Part shown: positions 26,674 through 35,477 of the stretch, piece after piece
How the letters are laid out: each line of letters starts with the position of its first letter
Numbering within the stretch: position 1 is the first letter of the stretch
NCBI GenBank assembly: GCA_016712745.1
Contig: JADJQN010000003.1
Span: forward strand, 434,001 to 498,000
DNA from: Sandaracinaceae bacterium
GTDB taxonomy: Bacteria; Myxococcota_A; Polyangia; Polyangiales; JADJQN01
Direction: 5' to 3'
Length of the DNA stretch: 64,000 nucleotides
Made by a program: the position numbers and the translations under genes
The notes under the pieces: model-generated
The model's database searches: none
Told to the model about the DNA's origin: nothing
What the model saw: only the letters and a program-made list of their open reading frames with translations

Positions 26674-29049
26674 ATGACTGATTCGTTCCGGCCGCCGCCT
26701 CTCATCGAGTCGCTGCCTATCCTACCCCTGCGTAACTCCGTGCTCTTTCCGGCATCGGTCGTCCCGATCAACGTTGGCCGCGCGCGCAGCGTTCGGCTGA
26801 TCGAAGAGGCATTTGGCAGCGAGCGGCCCACCATTGGGGTCGTGGCACAAAAAGGTGCCGACACCGAAGACCCCCGCTTCGACGAGATCTTCCAGGTGGG
26901 GACCGTCGCCCGCGTGCTCAAGGTGATCCGGCTTTCGTCGGGTAACTACAGCGTGGTCTTGCAGGGCATGGCCCGCATGAAGATCGAAGAAGAACTGGCG
27001 CGCCACCCATTTATGCACGCCCGCGTTTCGCGTATCGACGACCGTCCGTTCAAAGACGTCGAGATCGATGCGCTCACGGTACATCTGCGTGAGTCTGCCC
27101 GTAAGCTTTTGGCGCTGCTTCCCCATCCGCCACGTGAAGCAAGCGCGGTTCTCGACAACGTTCAGGATCCTGGCGCTCTTGCCGATCTGGTGGCGTCCAA
27201 TCTGCCGATTTCGACGCTCGCGAAGCAAGGCGTACTCGAGACATTCGATTTGCGCACGCGCCTGCGCAAAGTGGTCGAGCTTGTCACGCGCCAGAGCGAA
27301 GTCTTCCGTGTGAAGAAAGAGATCTCCACGATGGTTCAAGAAGAGATGTCGCGCTCGCAGCGCGAGTTTCTTCTCCGCCAGCAAGCGCGCGCGATCCGCA
27401 AAGAGCTTGGCGAGACCGAGGACGACGAAGACGAGATTGAGTCTTTACGCGAACGCATCGTGCGTGCGGAAATGACTACCGAGGCCGAAAAAGCCGCTAA
27501 AAAGCAGCTTTCGCGCATGCGCAATATGTCGCCGGCAGGAGCCGAGTATCAGAGCGCACGCACCTACGTGGAGTGGCTTTCGGACATTCCGTGGTCGCGC
27601 TCGACACCCGATCGCTTGGATGTCACCGAAGTGCGCCGGGTGCTTGACGAGGACCATCACGGCCTCGACCTCGTGAAGAAGCGCATCGTCGAATACATCG
27701 CGATTCGCAAACTGCGCAGTGACAAGAAGGGTCCGATCATTTGTTTGGTCGGTCCTCCCGGTGTCGGAAAAACTTCTCTTGGGCGCAGCATTGCTCGCGC
27801 AACGGGCCGGCAGTTCGTGCGTATCTCTCTCGGCGGCGTCTCGGACGAGTCGGAGATTCGCGGCCATCGTCGTACCTATGTTGGCTCCTTCCCAGGTCGC
27901 ATCATCGGCGGATTGAAAAAGGCGCAGGCCCGCAATCCGGTCATGGTTCTCGACGAAGTCGACAAACTCGGAAACGATTCGCGTGGAGATCCCGCGAGCG
28001 CACTCCTCGAAGTGCTCGATCCTGAGCAGAACAGCGCGTTCAACGATCACTACCTTGAAGTGCCCGTTGATCTTTCGCAGGTGATGTTCATTGCCACTGC
28101 CAACCGTGAAGACACAATCCCTTGGCCGCTCCTCGATCGCATGGAGATCATCAACATCCCCGGCTACACGCGCGACGAGAAGAAAGCGATTGCACGCGAC
28201 TTCTTGATTCCCCGGCAGTTGAGCGAACACGGCATCACGCCGGATCGCCTCGAATTCCCCCCGGAAGCGATTGAATTCATCGTCGATGGCTACACGCGCG
28301 AAGCAGGCGTTCGTAACCTGGAACGCCAAGTCGCATCGATCTGTCGCGCAGTCGCTGTCCGTTTGGCGGGTGGCGAGGACGTTTACATCATCGCCGATCC
28401 GAAATGGATCGAAGAGACGCTTGGCGCGACACGCCACGAGAACACGATCGCTGAGAAGCTCGGTGCTCCCGGAATCGCCACTGGTCTTTCGTGGACACCG
28501 GCCGGCGGCGACTTGATGTTCATCGAAGCATCGAAGATGCCTGGTCGCGGCATGGTGCATCTCACCGGCTCGATGGGCGACGTGCTCAAGGAATCGGTCG
28601 CGGCCGCGTTCACCTACATTCGTACGCGCGCGTCCAGCTTGGGCCTTTCAGAGGATTTCCTCTCAAAGCTCGATGTGCACGTGCATCTGCCAGCGGGTGG
28701 TATGCCCATCGATGGCCCGAGCGCGGGCCTCGCGATCTTCGTCGCCCTCGCCAGCATGCTCACGCGCATCAAGGTTCGTCCGGATGTAGCGGTCAGCGGC
28801 GAGATCACGTTGCGTGGAACGATCCTCGCGGTCGAAGGCATCAAGGAAAAGTGCCTCGCCGCCCATCGCGCGGGCATCAAGCACGTCGTCCTTCCCAAAC
28901 GAAACGAACCTGACATCGAAGAGGTGCCGGACAACATCCGTCGCGATCTCATTATCCACTGGGTTTCCAAAGTGGATGAGGTGCTCGCACTTACGCTGGA
29001 AATCGCTCCCGCACCGCCGCCTGCGGAAGCCGCTTCTCCGGCTCCGTGA
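26674..29049 (+). CDS. lon: ATP-dependent protease Lon (LonA)
   Basis: 791 residues, cytoplasmic hexameric AAA+ protease that degrades misfolded and regulatory proteins. The substrate-binding N-domain starts LPILPLRNSVLFPASVVPINVG. Walker A is GPPGVGKTSLGR, Walker B is NPVMVLDEVDKLG, and the sensor region is MFIATANREDTIPWPLLDRMEIINI. The C-terminal protease domain has the catalytic Ser in DGPSAGLAIFVALAS and the Lys in the segment GIKEKCLAAHRAGIKHVVLP region characteristic of S16. The length is normal for LonA. The start ATG at 26674 has a weak ribosome binding site. The stop overlaps the GTG start of the next gene by four bases. Myxococcus has a developmental Lon (LonD) and a vegetative LonV; which this is cannot be told. 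Confidence 0.97.
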   Translation: MTDSFRPPPLIESLPILPLRNSVLFPASVVPINVGRARSVRLIEEAFGSERPTIGVVAQKGADTEDPRFDEIFQVGTVARVLKVIRLSSGNYSVVLQGMARMKIEEELARHPFMHARVSRIDDRPFKDVEIDALTVHLRESARKLLALLPHPPREASAVLDNVQDPGALADLVASNLPISTLAKQGVLETFDLRTRLRKVVELVTRQSEVFRVKKEISTMVQEEMSRSQREFLLRQQARAIRKELGETEDDEDEIESLRERIVRAEMTTEAEKAAKKQLSRMRNMSPAGAEYQSARTYVEWLSDIPWSRSTPDRLDVTEVRRVLDEDHHGLDLVKKRIVEYIAIRKLRSDKKGPIICLVGPPGVGKTSLGRSIARATGRQFVRISLGGVSDESEIRGHRRTYVGSFPGRIIGGLKKAQARNPVMVLDEVDKLGNDSRGDPASALLEVLDPEQNSAFNDHYLEVPVDLSQVMFIATANREDTIPWPLLDRMEIINIPGYTRDEKKAIARDFLIPRQLSEHGITPDRLEFPPEAIEFIVDGYTREAGVRNLERQVASICRAVAVRLAGGEDVYIIADPKWIEETLGATRHENTIAEKLGAPGIATGLSWTPAGGDLMFIEASKMPGRGMVHLTGSMGDVLKESVAAAFTYIRTRASSLGLSEDFLSKLDVHVHLPAGGMPIDGPSAGLAIFVALASMLTRIKVRPDVAVSGEITLRGTILAVEGIKEKCLAAHRAGIKHVVLPKRNEPDIEEVPDNIRRDLIIHWVSKVDEVLALTLEIAPAPPPAEAASPAP

Positions 29050-31364
29050 TTTTGGTCAGCCGCTTTTTCGCACTTCGCTCGGGCCAAATTGCGCTCGCGG
29101 TGGCGGCCATTGTTGCTCTCGTTTTGTCGTGCTTGCCCTTGCTGGGGATCCCAGGACCGGAAAGCGCACTCGTGCTCGGGATCGTCCTACCGCCCTTTTG
29201 TGCTGCTGCAGGCGCGGCACGCGTCGCACAGACGCGTGCACGTCGCTCGAGCGCGGCGGTGTTTACGACGCTCGTTCACGCCATGGCATCGGGCGCGATC
29301 GTGGTTTTTTTCGCGTACATAATTCTTGCGCTCAACTCACTCCGCGTCGGTGCATGTGCGCCTGGGCTCGGCGCGATGTTCATCGCGCTGGGTCCAGGAC
29401 TTGGGTGTGTTTTAGCCAGTGCTGTGGGAGCTGCCTGGGGATTTGCGCTTGTGCGCCGGCGCGTGGCGATCACCATCGCGGCGCTCACACCTGTCGTCGC
29501 GATTCTCTGGTCCGTGGAGCGCCTCTGGCATTCGCCTGCGATTTTTGCGTACGGGCACTTTTTCGGATACTTCCCGGGCACGCTTTACGACGAGGACATC
29601 GCCTTGAGCGCGCCGTACTTCACACTGAGAGCACTCACCCTGTTCTTTCTCGCGGCCATCGCGTTCATGTGCACGGCGCTCGTCGACCCGCTTGCGCAAC
29701 GGCTTCGCGTCGGGCGTTTGCCGCGATATCTCGCTCGCGTCTTGGCAGGGATTCTGTGTGTGTACGTGGTTGTCTACGGGGAAACGCATCGCGGCGAGCT
29801 GTCGCTTGGCTCCGATGTGGCGGTGATGAAAGAGCGCTTGGGCGCAGTCGAACGTGGTTCGCGCTGCGAAGTAGTGGCCCCGCGCGAGCTCGGGGCGCAA
29901 GCGCGCCATCGTCTCGTCGAAGATTGCGATTTTCGCATTCGCCAAACGGAGCAGTTGCTCGGTGTTCACCAGCGGGCCCGCGTCACGGCCTTCTTCTTTC
30001 GCGATGCGAACGAGAAACGTCTCTTGATGGGCGCGGGCGATACGTACATCGCAAAGCCGTGGCGCAACGAGGTCTACCTGCAGGTTAGCGATTGGCCGCA
30101 TCCTGTTCTTGCACACGAAATTGCCCACGTCGTTGCGGGAAATCTGGCACCGGGTCCTCTGCATGTGCCGGGACGGTTCTTCGGCGTGCTGCCGGAAGCG
30201 GGAATGATCGAAGGGGTCGCCGTGGCGCTTGCGTGGGACGAACGCGAAGGCCTCACACCCCACGAGTGGACTCGCGCGATGATGGAGCTCGGCAATGCTC
30301 CTAGCCTGAACGACGCAATGGGCACGTCCTTCATGCTCGCACCCGCGCGCAACGCGTACGCTGCAGCCGGATCTTTCTATCGATTTCTCTTCACGCAGTA
30401 CGGAGCGGCCGTGGTGCGGCGCGCCTATGCAAGCGGCGACGTGCTTCACGCGACGGGCCGCACCCTTGCCCAGCTCGAACACGAGTGGCGCACCTATCTC
30501 GGCGAGGTGCAGCTGTCGAATGATGCACTCGAGCTTGCGAGGGTGCGTTTTGCGCGCAACGCCATTTTTGCTCGCGTATGCCCGCACGTCGTGGCCGATC
30601 TGCATATGGAGCTGGCTGGCGATATGGCCGCCGGTGATATTTCGAAGGCCATTCGCACTTGCCGCGACGTGCTGCGGGTCGACGGCGGAGACATCGGCGT
30701 ACGCGCCATTGAGGTGAGTCTTTTAGCGCGAAGCGGCGACATTGACGGTGCAAAGCAGCTCTTCGCGACGCTCGAGAGAATGCGCGCGCCTTTGCCCACA
30801 ATGGCGAGCGCCAGCGAGTCGATCGCGGACGCATACTGGAAGCGCGGTGACACGCAACACGCCCTGCAGATCTATGCGTCGCTCCTCGACGCCCCGCGCA
30901 GCGATGATCAGAAACGAGTGCTCGAAGTGAAAGTGCTCGCGCTCACACTCGGCGGCGCACAGAGCCGCGCTGTCTATGCTTTGTTAGTCGGCGAATCGAC
31001 GCGTCCGGTGGATCGCGCGTTCGCTGTTCACTTAGCTCACCAGATTGCTCAAGAGCGCGAGGACGGCCTAGGCGAGTATCTCGAGGCGCGCCAACTCGTG
31101 AATGAAGCGCACTTCGCCGAGGCGCACGCACTTTTGGGAGCGGCGATTGAGCTCGGAATGCCAACGATTCGTTTGCAAAGAGAGGCCACGCGTCTTTACG
31201 GACAAAGCGCGTTCGCCACGGGCCGGCATAGGGTAAGCGAGAACGTATGGCGCTCGATCACCAACGACGCGACGGCCAGTGAAGGTGCACGCGTTGAAGC
31301 GCGCGATTGGCTCGACCGCGTGCATGACCACGCGCGAAGTTCGCGTTCAGCTTTGACACCGTGA
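29046..31364 (+). CDS. Membrane-anchored HExxH metallopeptidase with TPR-like C-terminus
   Basis: 772 residues. Residues 1-240 contain about six hydrophobic segments. Then comes a soluble domain with the metal site HPVLAHEIAHVVAGNLAPG (H-E-x-x-H) and, some 35 residues later, MIEGVAVALAWDE, whose Glu is the expected third ligand of a gluzincin. This resembles the peptidase MA-like family. Residues 510-770 are TPR-like helices (GDISKAIRTCRDVLRVDGGDIG, AYWKRGDTQHALQIYASLL). The peptidase domain is probably periplasmic. The GTG start lies within the lon stop codon (GTGA), so translation is coupled to Lon. Two proteases in one transcript suggest shared stress control, but that is inference. Confidence 0.8.
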   Translation: MILVSRFFALRSGQIALAVAAIVALVLSCLPLLGIPGPESALVLGIVLPPFCAAAGAARVAQTRARRSSAAVFTTLVHAMASGAIVVFFAYIILALNSLRVGACAPGLGAMFIALGPGLGCVLASAVGAAWGFALVRRRVAITIAALTPVVAILWSVERLWHSPAIFAYGHFFGYFPGTLYDEDIALSAPYFTLRALTLFFLAAIAFMCTALVDPLAQRLRVGRLPRYLARVLAGILCVYVVVYGETHRGELSLGSDVAVMKERLGAVERGSRCEVVAPRELGAQARHRLVEDCDFRIRQTEQLLGVHQRARVTAFFFRDANEKRLLMGAGDTYIAKPWRNEVYLQVSDWPHPVLAHEIAHVVAGNLAPGPLHVPGRFFGVLPEAGMIEGVAVALAWDEREGLTPHEWTRAMMELGNAPSLNDAMGTSFMLAPARNAYAAAGSFYRFLFTQYGAAVVRRAYASGDVLHATGRTLAQLEHEWRTYLGEVQLSNDALELARVRFARNAIFARVCPHVVADLHMELAGDMAAGDISKAIRTCRDVLRVDGGDIGVRAIEVSLLARSGDIDGAKQLFATLERMRAPLPTMASASESIADAYWKRGDTQHALQIYASLLDAPRSDDQKRVLEVKVLALTLGGAQSRAVYALLVGESTRPVDRAFAVHLAHQIAQEREDGLGEYLEARQLVNEAHFAEAHALLGAAIELGMPTIRLQREATRLYGQSAFATGRHRVSENVWRSITNDATASEGARVEARDWLDRVHDHARSSRSALTP

Positions 31365-31440
31365 ACCCTGCGCGGCGCACCCCGCGAAGATTAACAAGGC
31401 ACTTTCGCACGTTCGTGCATGCTCCGCCCTGGAGTAACTC

Positions 31441-32061
31441 ATGAAAACTTTATCGCGTACCGCTCTTGCCACCGCCTGCGTCCTTCTTTCAATCGCATGC
31501 ACGAGCCGCAACGGCCGTGCGTTTGTTGCGACGGATGGTGCAGTGAGCACGGACGGCGCGCGCGACGCAGGCCCCGTCTTCTCTGATTTGTGTCCGAGCG
31601 CCCCGGTGTTTGAGCACATGACATGCACCGGTTCGACAAACGGAGCCATATGCGCGGGCACGCAGTACTGCGACTCTTGCGCAAGCTCGGTTGCGATCGC
31701 GTGCACGTGCGTGCCGTACGAAGCGGGCTTTGAATTCCGGTGCGAAGACCCATGCGCAAGCTGCTTGCCCGACGCGGGCAGCGCAGACGCCGGCGTCGAA
31801 GCCAGTCGTGGTGGGTGCACGCTGGTTGTAAATGGCGACGTAGTTTGCCTAGTTTCGGTCTCAACGCTTCCGGAGGCCGACGTACGCGCCGACTGCGCAG
31901 CCCAGGATGGAACCTACTCGACGGCGTGCCCCACGACCGCACGAATCGGTCGATGCATCGATTCCGACGGCGACGGCGAGCTCTGGCTCTACTCACCCAC
32001 CTCAATCGAAACGGCGATGGGTTACTGCGAAACCCTCATGTCCCCCTGGGTCCCCGGCTGA
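31441..32061 (+). CDS. Cys-rich lipoprotein of unknown function
   Basis: 206 residues with a ggag ribosome binding site eight bases before the ATG. The signal MKTLSRTALATACVLLSIAC ends in a lipobox. The mature part has about 17 Cys, many in close pairs (CTGSTNGAICAGTQYCDSCASS, CTCVPYEAGFEFRCEDPC). Two Asp-Ala-Gly linkers are seen, one after the anchor and one in the middle (LPDAGSADAGVEASRGG), suggesting two disulfide-knit surface modules. The last segment contains DSDGDGELW, like a calcium loop. No enzyme motif. It is probably exposed on the outer membrane. It is convergent with the ExbD gene across structured repeat copy A. Confidence 0.85.
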   Translation: MKTLSRTALATACVLLSIACTSRNGRAFVATDGAVSTDGARDAGPVFSDLCPSAPVFEHMTCTGSTNGAICAGTQYCDSCASSVAIACTCVPYEAGFEFRCEDPCASCLPDAGSADAGVEASRGGCTLVVNGDVVCLVSVSTLPEADVRADCAAQDGTYSTACPTTARIGRCIDSDGDGELWLYSPTSIETAMGYCETLMSPWVPG

Positions 32062-32160
32062 CACGCCTCAGACTCAGACAGCCAAAGCCAAACGCATCCG
32101 ACAACGTTTGATAGCTGGTCACAGGACCACCTACCTCACCCTCGCGTCCCGTTTCAGGTT

Positions 32161-32251
32161 GGCACGAGCTGCGAGCGCGCCCGCAGACGACGAGGGAGTG
32201 GGCTCGTGCCCCACGACCGAGGAGTCGAGGACGTAAGCCGCAGATCGAGCC
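32161..32251 (+). ncRNA. Structured repeat / candidate RNA motif, copy A
   Basis: The arms ggcacgagctgcg (32161-32173) and cgcagatcgagcc (32239-32251) pair at 11 of 13 positions. Inside, gtggg (32198-32202) pairs with cccac (32210-32214) just after the conserved gagggagtg. About 60 inner bases match copy B at 37608-37707 (cgcgcccgcag..., gagggagtg, gaccga, cgaggacg), while stem sequences differ but remain paired. This suggests a folded RNA or a hairpin-forming mobile repeat. It lies between convergent genes. Confidence 0.5.
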
Positions 32252-32293
32252 AAGCTGGAACGGGTCCCAACCTGCTACCGACGCGCGACCAGT

Positions 32294-32893
32294 CTACTCT
32301 TCGCGGGTTTGGGCGGCGGCGTGGGGCTGAGTGGCCTTCTTCACAAGGAAGTGGACCTTACTGAACTCGGCCTGACCGCAGGTGTACAAGATCGCGGTGA
32401 TCGTGTTGTACGGAGTATTTACGTCAGCGATAAGCTGAATGTCGCCCAAGAACGGACGCGTCGCATTGGCGCGCGCGATAAGCTTCAGGCGATCGCGATG
32501 TTGCTGCATCACGGTGAGAAGCGGCGTGATGAGGAAGCCGTTACCGCCGCCCTGCTTCATGCTGGGATCGATAACGCCATTGCGCAGGGGCAAGGCTTGG
32601 CGACCTTCGACGAGTACGCCGTTGGCTGAAACCGTGATTGCGACCGAGGTCTTTGCCTCTTGCTGCGAGGTCGAAATCGGGAAGTGAAGCTCGGCGCTTT
32701 CGACAACGTTCGCCTGAGTGGTCGCGAATTGCATGATGAGGAAGACGAGAAGAATCGTCATCATGTCCATCATCGGATAGATGTTGAGGCCCATCTCCTC
32801 GTGCTCGGGATGCTTGGCCTTCGCGCGACGGATGAGACGCTTGAGCGTCGACATCTTCGCTTTTTTGGGATGCTCGGGATGCGCTTCAGACAT
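32294..32893 (-). CDS. ExbD/TolR-family protein (module 1, second ExbD)
   Basis: 199 residues. A charged N-terminal tail (residues 1-34, Lys/His/Pro-rich) precedes one transmembrane helix, LNIYPMMDMMTILLVFLIMQFA, whose Asp is the proton-carrying residue of TolR/ExbD/AglQ-S proteins. The rest is a periplasmic domain. It couples the proton motive force, with an ExbB-type channel, to work at the outer membrane, peptidoglycan or a motility complex. The start ATG overlaps the TAA stop of the upstream ExbD gene by one base (TAATG). Its C-terminus is longer and differs from the other three ExbD proteins, so it is probably the specialised member. Last gene of a three-gene operon. Confidence 0.92.
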   Translation of the reverse strand: MSEAHPEHPKKAKMSTLKRLIRRAKAKHPEHEEMGLNIYPMMDMMTILLVFLIMQFATTQANVVESAELHFPISTSQQEAKTSVAITVSANGVLVEGRQALPLRNGVIDPSMKQGGGNGFLITPLLTVMQQHRDRLKLIARANATRPFLGDIQLIADVNTPYNTITAILYTCGQAEFSKVHFLVKKATQPHAAAQTREE

Positions 32894-33450
32894 TAGCGGA
32901 CACCTGCGGAAAGCATGACGTCGGGGAAGAGCTCGTCGTCGCCCTTGGAGCGAAGTGCGTCGAGCGCTGCGATGACGTGTTCATATTGCACGTTTGGGTC
33001 GGCGCTAACCGTGACTTGATGCTCGTCAGCGAAGTTCGCGTCCGACTTGATGCGCGCTACGCACTCGGTGAGAGCGTCCCAGTTGTAGCGGCCGCCAACT
33101 TTCGGCACGGTCATAACGCGACCGGTTCGCGTCGATGCGCATCCAGGAGCGAGCTTGCCGCCTGAACCTGCGACGATGACACCATCGTTTACGATGGTGA
33201 CACTCAAGTTGAGCGAGCTTGCGGGACTTCCGCCGCCCGAACCACCTCGCGAGATCGTCGGAAGCTGTGCTTCGATTTCCGCGATCGCCATAACTGCCTG
33301 CGTCGTCGCGAGCAAGAACATGATCATGTTCATGACGATGTCGAGGAAGGGAACGATATTGAGCTCGCCCGCCGCTTCAGACGGATCGACCTCGTGGTGC
33401 TTCGAACGCTTGCGAACGTACGCACGCTGTAGCGGTGTTAGTTCAGCCAT
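32893..33450 (-). CDS. ExbD/TolR-family protein (module 1, first ExbD)
   Basis: 185 residues with one transmembrane helix near residue 40, LNIVPFLDIVMNMIMFLLATT, carrying the conserved Asp. The periplasmic domain includes SVTIVNDGVIVAGSGG and a Gly/Ser-rich spacer (RGGSGGGSP). It acts with the ExbB-like protein encoded upstream. The ribosome binding site gaggga precedes the ATG. A 96-bp gap containing two hairpins separates it from the ExbB gene. It shares the TAATG junction with the following ExbD gene, the same junction as in module 2, which supports origin by duplication of the whole operon. Confidence 0.92.
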   Translation of the reverse strand: MAELTPLQRAYVRKRSKHHEVDPSEAAGELNIVPFLDIVMNMIMFLLATTQAVMAIAEIEAQLPTISRGGSGGGSPASSLNLSVTIVNDGVIVAGSGGKLAPGCASTRTGRVMTVPKVGGRYNWDALTECVARIKSDANFADEHQVTVSADPNVQYEHVIAALDALRSKGDDELFPDVMLSAGVR

Positions 33451-33467
33451 CCGTCCCTCGGAAGAAC

Positions 33468-33541
33468 GGGCGCTCTCTCGACGAGCAGCGCCCTAAGAAA
33501 AAGAGTGAGGCCACGTTTCTCCCCGAGAATTCAGGGAGAAA
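33468..33541 (-). promoter_or_regulatory. Two hairpins between exbB and exbD of module 1 (possible attenuator or processing site)
   Basis: tttctccc (33516-33523) pairs with gggagaaa (33534-33541), and gggcgct (33468-33474) with agcgccc (33487-33493). Both lie in the gap between ExbB and the first ExbD. A similar hairpin is found at the same place in module 2. ExbB is needed in excess over ExbD in the known 5:2 complexes, so reduced read-through or mRNA protection would make sense, but this is inference. Confidence 0.5.
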
Positions 33542-33546
33542 GGCCA

Positions 33547-34176
33547 TCACTCCGGCTTGCCCTTGAGGGTGAGGAGGTTTTCGAGCTTCATAACCGAGCG
33601 CTCCATGTCCGCCTTGATCTTCTTGGCCATGCCGTGAAGGAAAAGGTGGAAAATCATGCAGAGCACGGCGATGCCGAGACCCATAGCGGTGTTGTACATA
33701 GCTTCCGAAATACCTGCCGACAAGATTGTCGAGCGCTGATCGGGAGCTGCGAAAGCGACAGCGCCGAAGGACTTAATCAGACCCGAGATGGTTCCGAGAA
33801 GACCGACGAGCGTTGCGATGTTGGCGAGTGACCAGAGAGAGCCGATGCGCTTCTCGAGTTCGGGAAGGGTTTCCGACATGCGCTCTTCCATCGAAGCGAT
33901 GACGGCTTCTTCACCGCGGTTGACCTGGGTAAGGCCGGCCTTGATGACCTGAAGCAAGGGAAGCGGTGCAGCTTCGCAAAGCTTGATGGCGCGGTCGATG
34001 TTGCCCGCTTGTACGAGCTTACGAACCTGACCCATGAACTCCACGCTGTTCACACGATACTTCGTGAGAATGAACACGAAGCGCTCTGCGATAATCGCGA
34101 GAACGCACGCGAGAATGACAACGTTGATGAGAGAAAACGGCGCGCCGTCCTTCAAAAATGTCCAGACTTTCTCCAT
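33547..34176 (-). CDS. MotA/TolQ/ExbB-family proton channel (module 1)
   Basis: 209 residues with three hydrophobic segments: near the N-terminus (PFSLINVVILACVLAIIAERF), in the middle (LWSLANIATLVGLLGTISGLI) and toward the C-terminus (AMYNTAMGLGIAVLCMIFHLFL). The segment VGLLGTISGLIKSFGAVAF contains the conserved Thr-Gly motif of ExbB/TolQ/AglR. A pentamer of such subunits surrounds the ExbD/TolR dimer and conducts protons. The ribosome binding site gggag lies nine bases before the ATG. It is the first gene of a three-gene operon transcribed away from module 2. Confidence 0.95.
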   Translation of the reverse strand: MEKVWTFLKDGAPFSLINVVILACVLAIIAERFVFILTKYRVNSVEFMGQVRKLVQAGNIDRAIKLCEAAPLPLLQVIKAGLTQVNRGEEAVIASMEERMSETLPELEKRIGSLWSLANIATLVGLLGTISGLIKSFGAVAFAAPDQRSTILSAGISEAMYNTAMGLGIAVLCMIFHLFLHGMAKKIKADMERSVMKLENLLTLKGKPE

Positions 34177-34725
34177 CAGCCAATCTCCCTTTCGTGCGTC
34201 TCATCGCAAATCGCGTTGCGGATGCGCAAAGCGTACATGCGAGGCTTTCTTGATTTTTCGGGGGGCGTGTTTTGCCCGCGGCCCCCGAGTTCTCCCAATT
34301 TGCAGCCCGAAAACGACCGATTTGTCGCTTTCTAGGTAGCAAAAGCAGGGGGACGCTACCCCAGCGATTTGGTTATTGTCAACGAATCAGATCAGTTATG
34401 CGTGACGATTTTTCCATCGCACATCACCTGACAGGGACTTCTTCAGAGATTCGTATGATCGCGAGGGCTCCGCCGGGAACTTCGATTCGATCGCGGACAC
34501 TAATCTTGGGACGCCGATCACTCTCTTACTTGGTTTCATGTTGAGCAATCGGTTTCACCGTCGAGCATAGGGCCTGTCTTCCGCCTTACTTATTGACACA
34601 GTGGGTCGCGTCTGTATCATGGCCTGGCTTCAGCGTTCGAAGGATCATTCCCCAAGAATCCCGATCCTTTACAAGCGAAATTTTCGCAAAAAGTTCAGTT
34701 AGATCCCCGAGGAGGACCAACAGCG
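34177..34725. promoter_or_regulatory. Divergent intergenic region between the two ExbBDD modules
   Basis: 549 bp with no credible gene. It must hold the promoters for both modules. On the plus side there is a strong sigma-70-like promoter at 34593-34620 and a leader of about 100 bases. On the minus side TTGACA (complement of 34377-34382) has only a weak -10 (TAGCGT) 18 bases on. A short inverted repeat, gtagc/gctac, lies at 34336-34359. Nothing else was recognised. Confidence 0.5.
34593..34620 (+). promoter_or_regulatory. Sigma-70-like promoter for ExbBDD module 2
   Basis: A perfect -35 hexamer TTGACA (34593-34598) and -10 hexamer TATCAT (34615-34620) are 16 bases apart. Transcription would start near 34627, giving a leader of about 100 bases before the ATG at 34726. 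This is the best hexamer pair I found in the window. Confidence 0.65.
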
Positions 34726-35379
34726 ATGTCAAATCTTTTCGAGAGCTTCCAAGAAGGTGGCTGGGGCATGTACCCCATCCTTGTTTGGCAGATCGCAGCA
34801 ATCGGCGTGATCGTCGAACGCGCGATTTACCTCTACAAGTCATCCATCAACAAGGACGTGTTCCTTGCAACGATGCAGAAGTGCATTCTCGCGGGCGACA
34901 TCGGCCGCGCGATCAAGCTCTGCTCGGCTGCTAACGCGCCGCTTGCACGCATCGTGAAGGCGGGCCTCATGAAAGTGAATCGCCCGGATTCAGAAGTCCA
35001 AGCTGCAATGGACGAGTCCGCTCTTCGTGAGCTTCCGAAAATCGAGCACCGCACCGGTTACCTCGCGCTCTTCGCGAACCTCGCGATGCTCTCGGGCCTT
35101 CTTGGCACCGTGACGGGCCTCATCGGCGCGTTCGGCGCTGTCGCAGGCGCAGATCCCTCATCGCGCGCAACCATGCTCGCAAAGGGCATTTCCGAAGCGA
35201 TGAACTGCACCGCGTTCGGTCTTACCGCCGCGATCATCTCGCTCATGGGCTTCGCGTTCTTGAACGGCAAGACCCAGGGCTTGATCGACGACATCAACGA
35301 AGCGACGGTTCAAGTGATGAACCTCGTTGTGAACAACCGCTCCAAGGTCAATCTCAACGACCTTCAGCAAGCGGCCTGA
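34726..35379 (+). CDS. MotA/TolQ/ExbB-family proton channel (module 2)
   Basis: 217 residues with the same layout as module 1. The N-terminal helix begins around MYPILVWQIAAIGVIVERAI, and a long cytoplasmic loop holds the duplicated-looking CILAGDIGRAIKLCSAANAPLARIVKAGL, which parallels module 1's GNIDRAIKLCEAAPLPLLQVIKAGL. The channel helix LAMLSGLLGTVTGLIGAFGAV has the conserved Thr. The strong similarity shows that the modules are paralogous. The ribosome binding site gaggagg lies 9-10 bases before the ATG. It is the first gene of a three-gene operon with a terminator at its end. Confidence 0.95.
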   Translation: MSNLFESFQEGGWGMYPILVWQIAAIGVIVERAIYLYKSSINKDVFLATMQKCILAGDIGRAIKLCSAANAPLARIVKAGLMKVNRPDSEVQAAMDESALRELPKIEHRTGYLALFANLAMLSGLLGTVTGLIGAFGAVAGADPSSRATMLAKGISEAMNCTAFGLTAAIISLMGFAFLNGKTQGLIDDINEATVQVMNLVVNNRSKVNLNDLQQAA

Positions 35380-35432
35380 TCCACTAACTCGTTTCGTTGG
35401 TTTTCAAAATGCGTTCTGTTGGTTTTAAATGA

Positions 35433-35457
35433 GGGAGCCTCTCATCGGAGAGCTCCC
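35433..35457 (+). promoter_or_regulatory. Hairpin between exbB and exbD of module 2
   Basis: gggag-c-ctctc (35433-35443) pairs with gagag-ctccc (35448-35457) around the loop atcg, with a single bulged C. No T run follows, so it is not a classical terminator. Partial read-through or protection of the upstream mRNA is possible. It occupies the same place as the hairpins of module 1. Confidence 0.55.
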
Positions 35458-35477
35458 CAAGATTAGGTGAGGCGCGC

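Noticed and set aside
27445..28560. 371-codon frame on the minus strand within lon
   Set aside because: Antisense shadow; lon is complete with all motifs in the plus frame.
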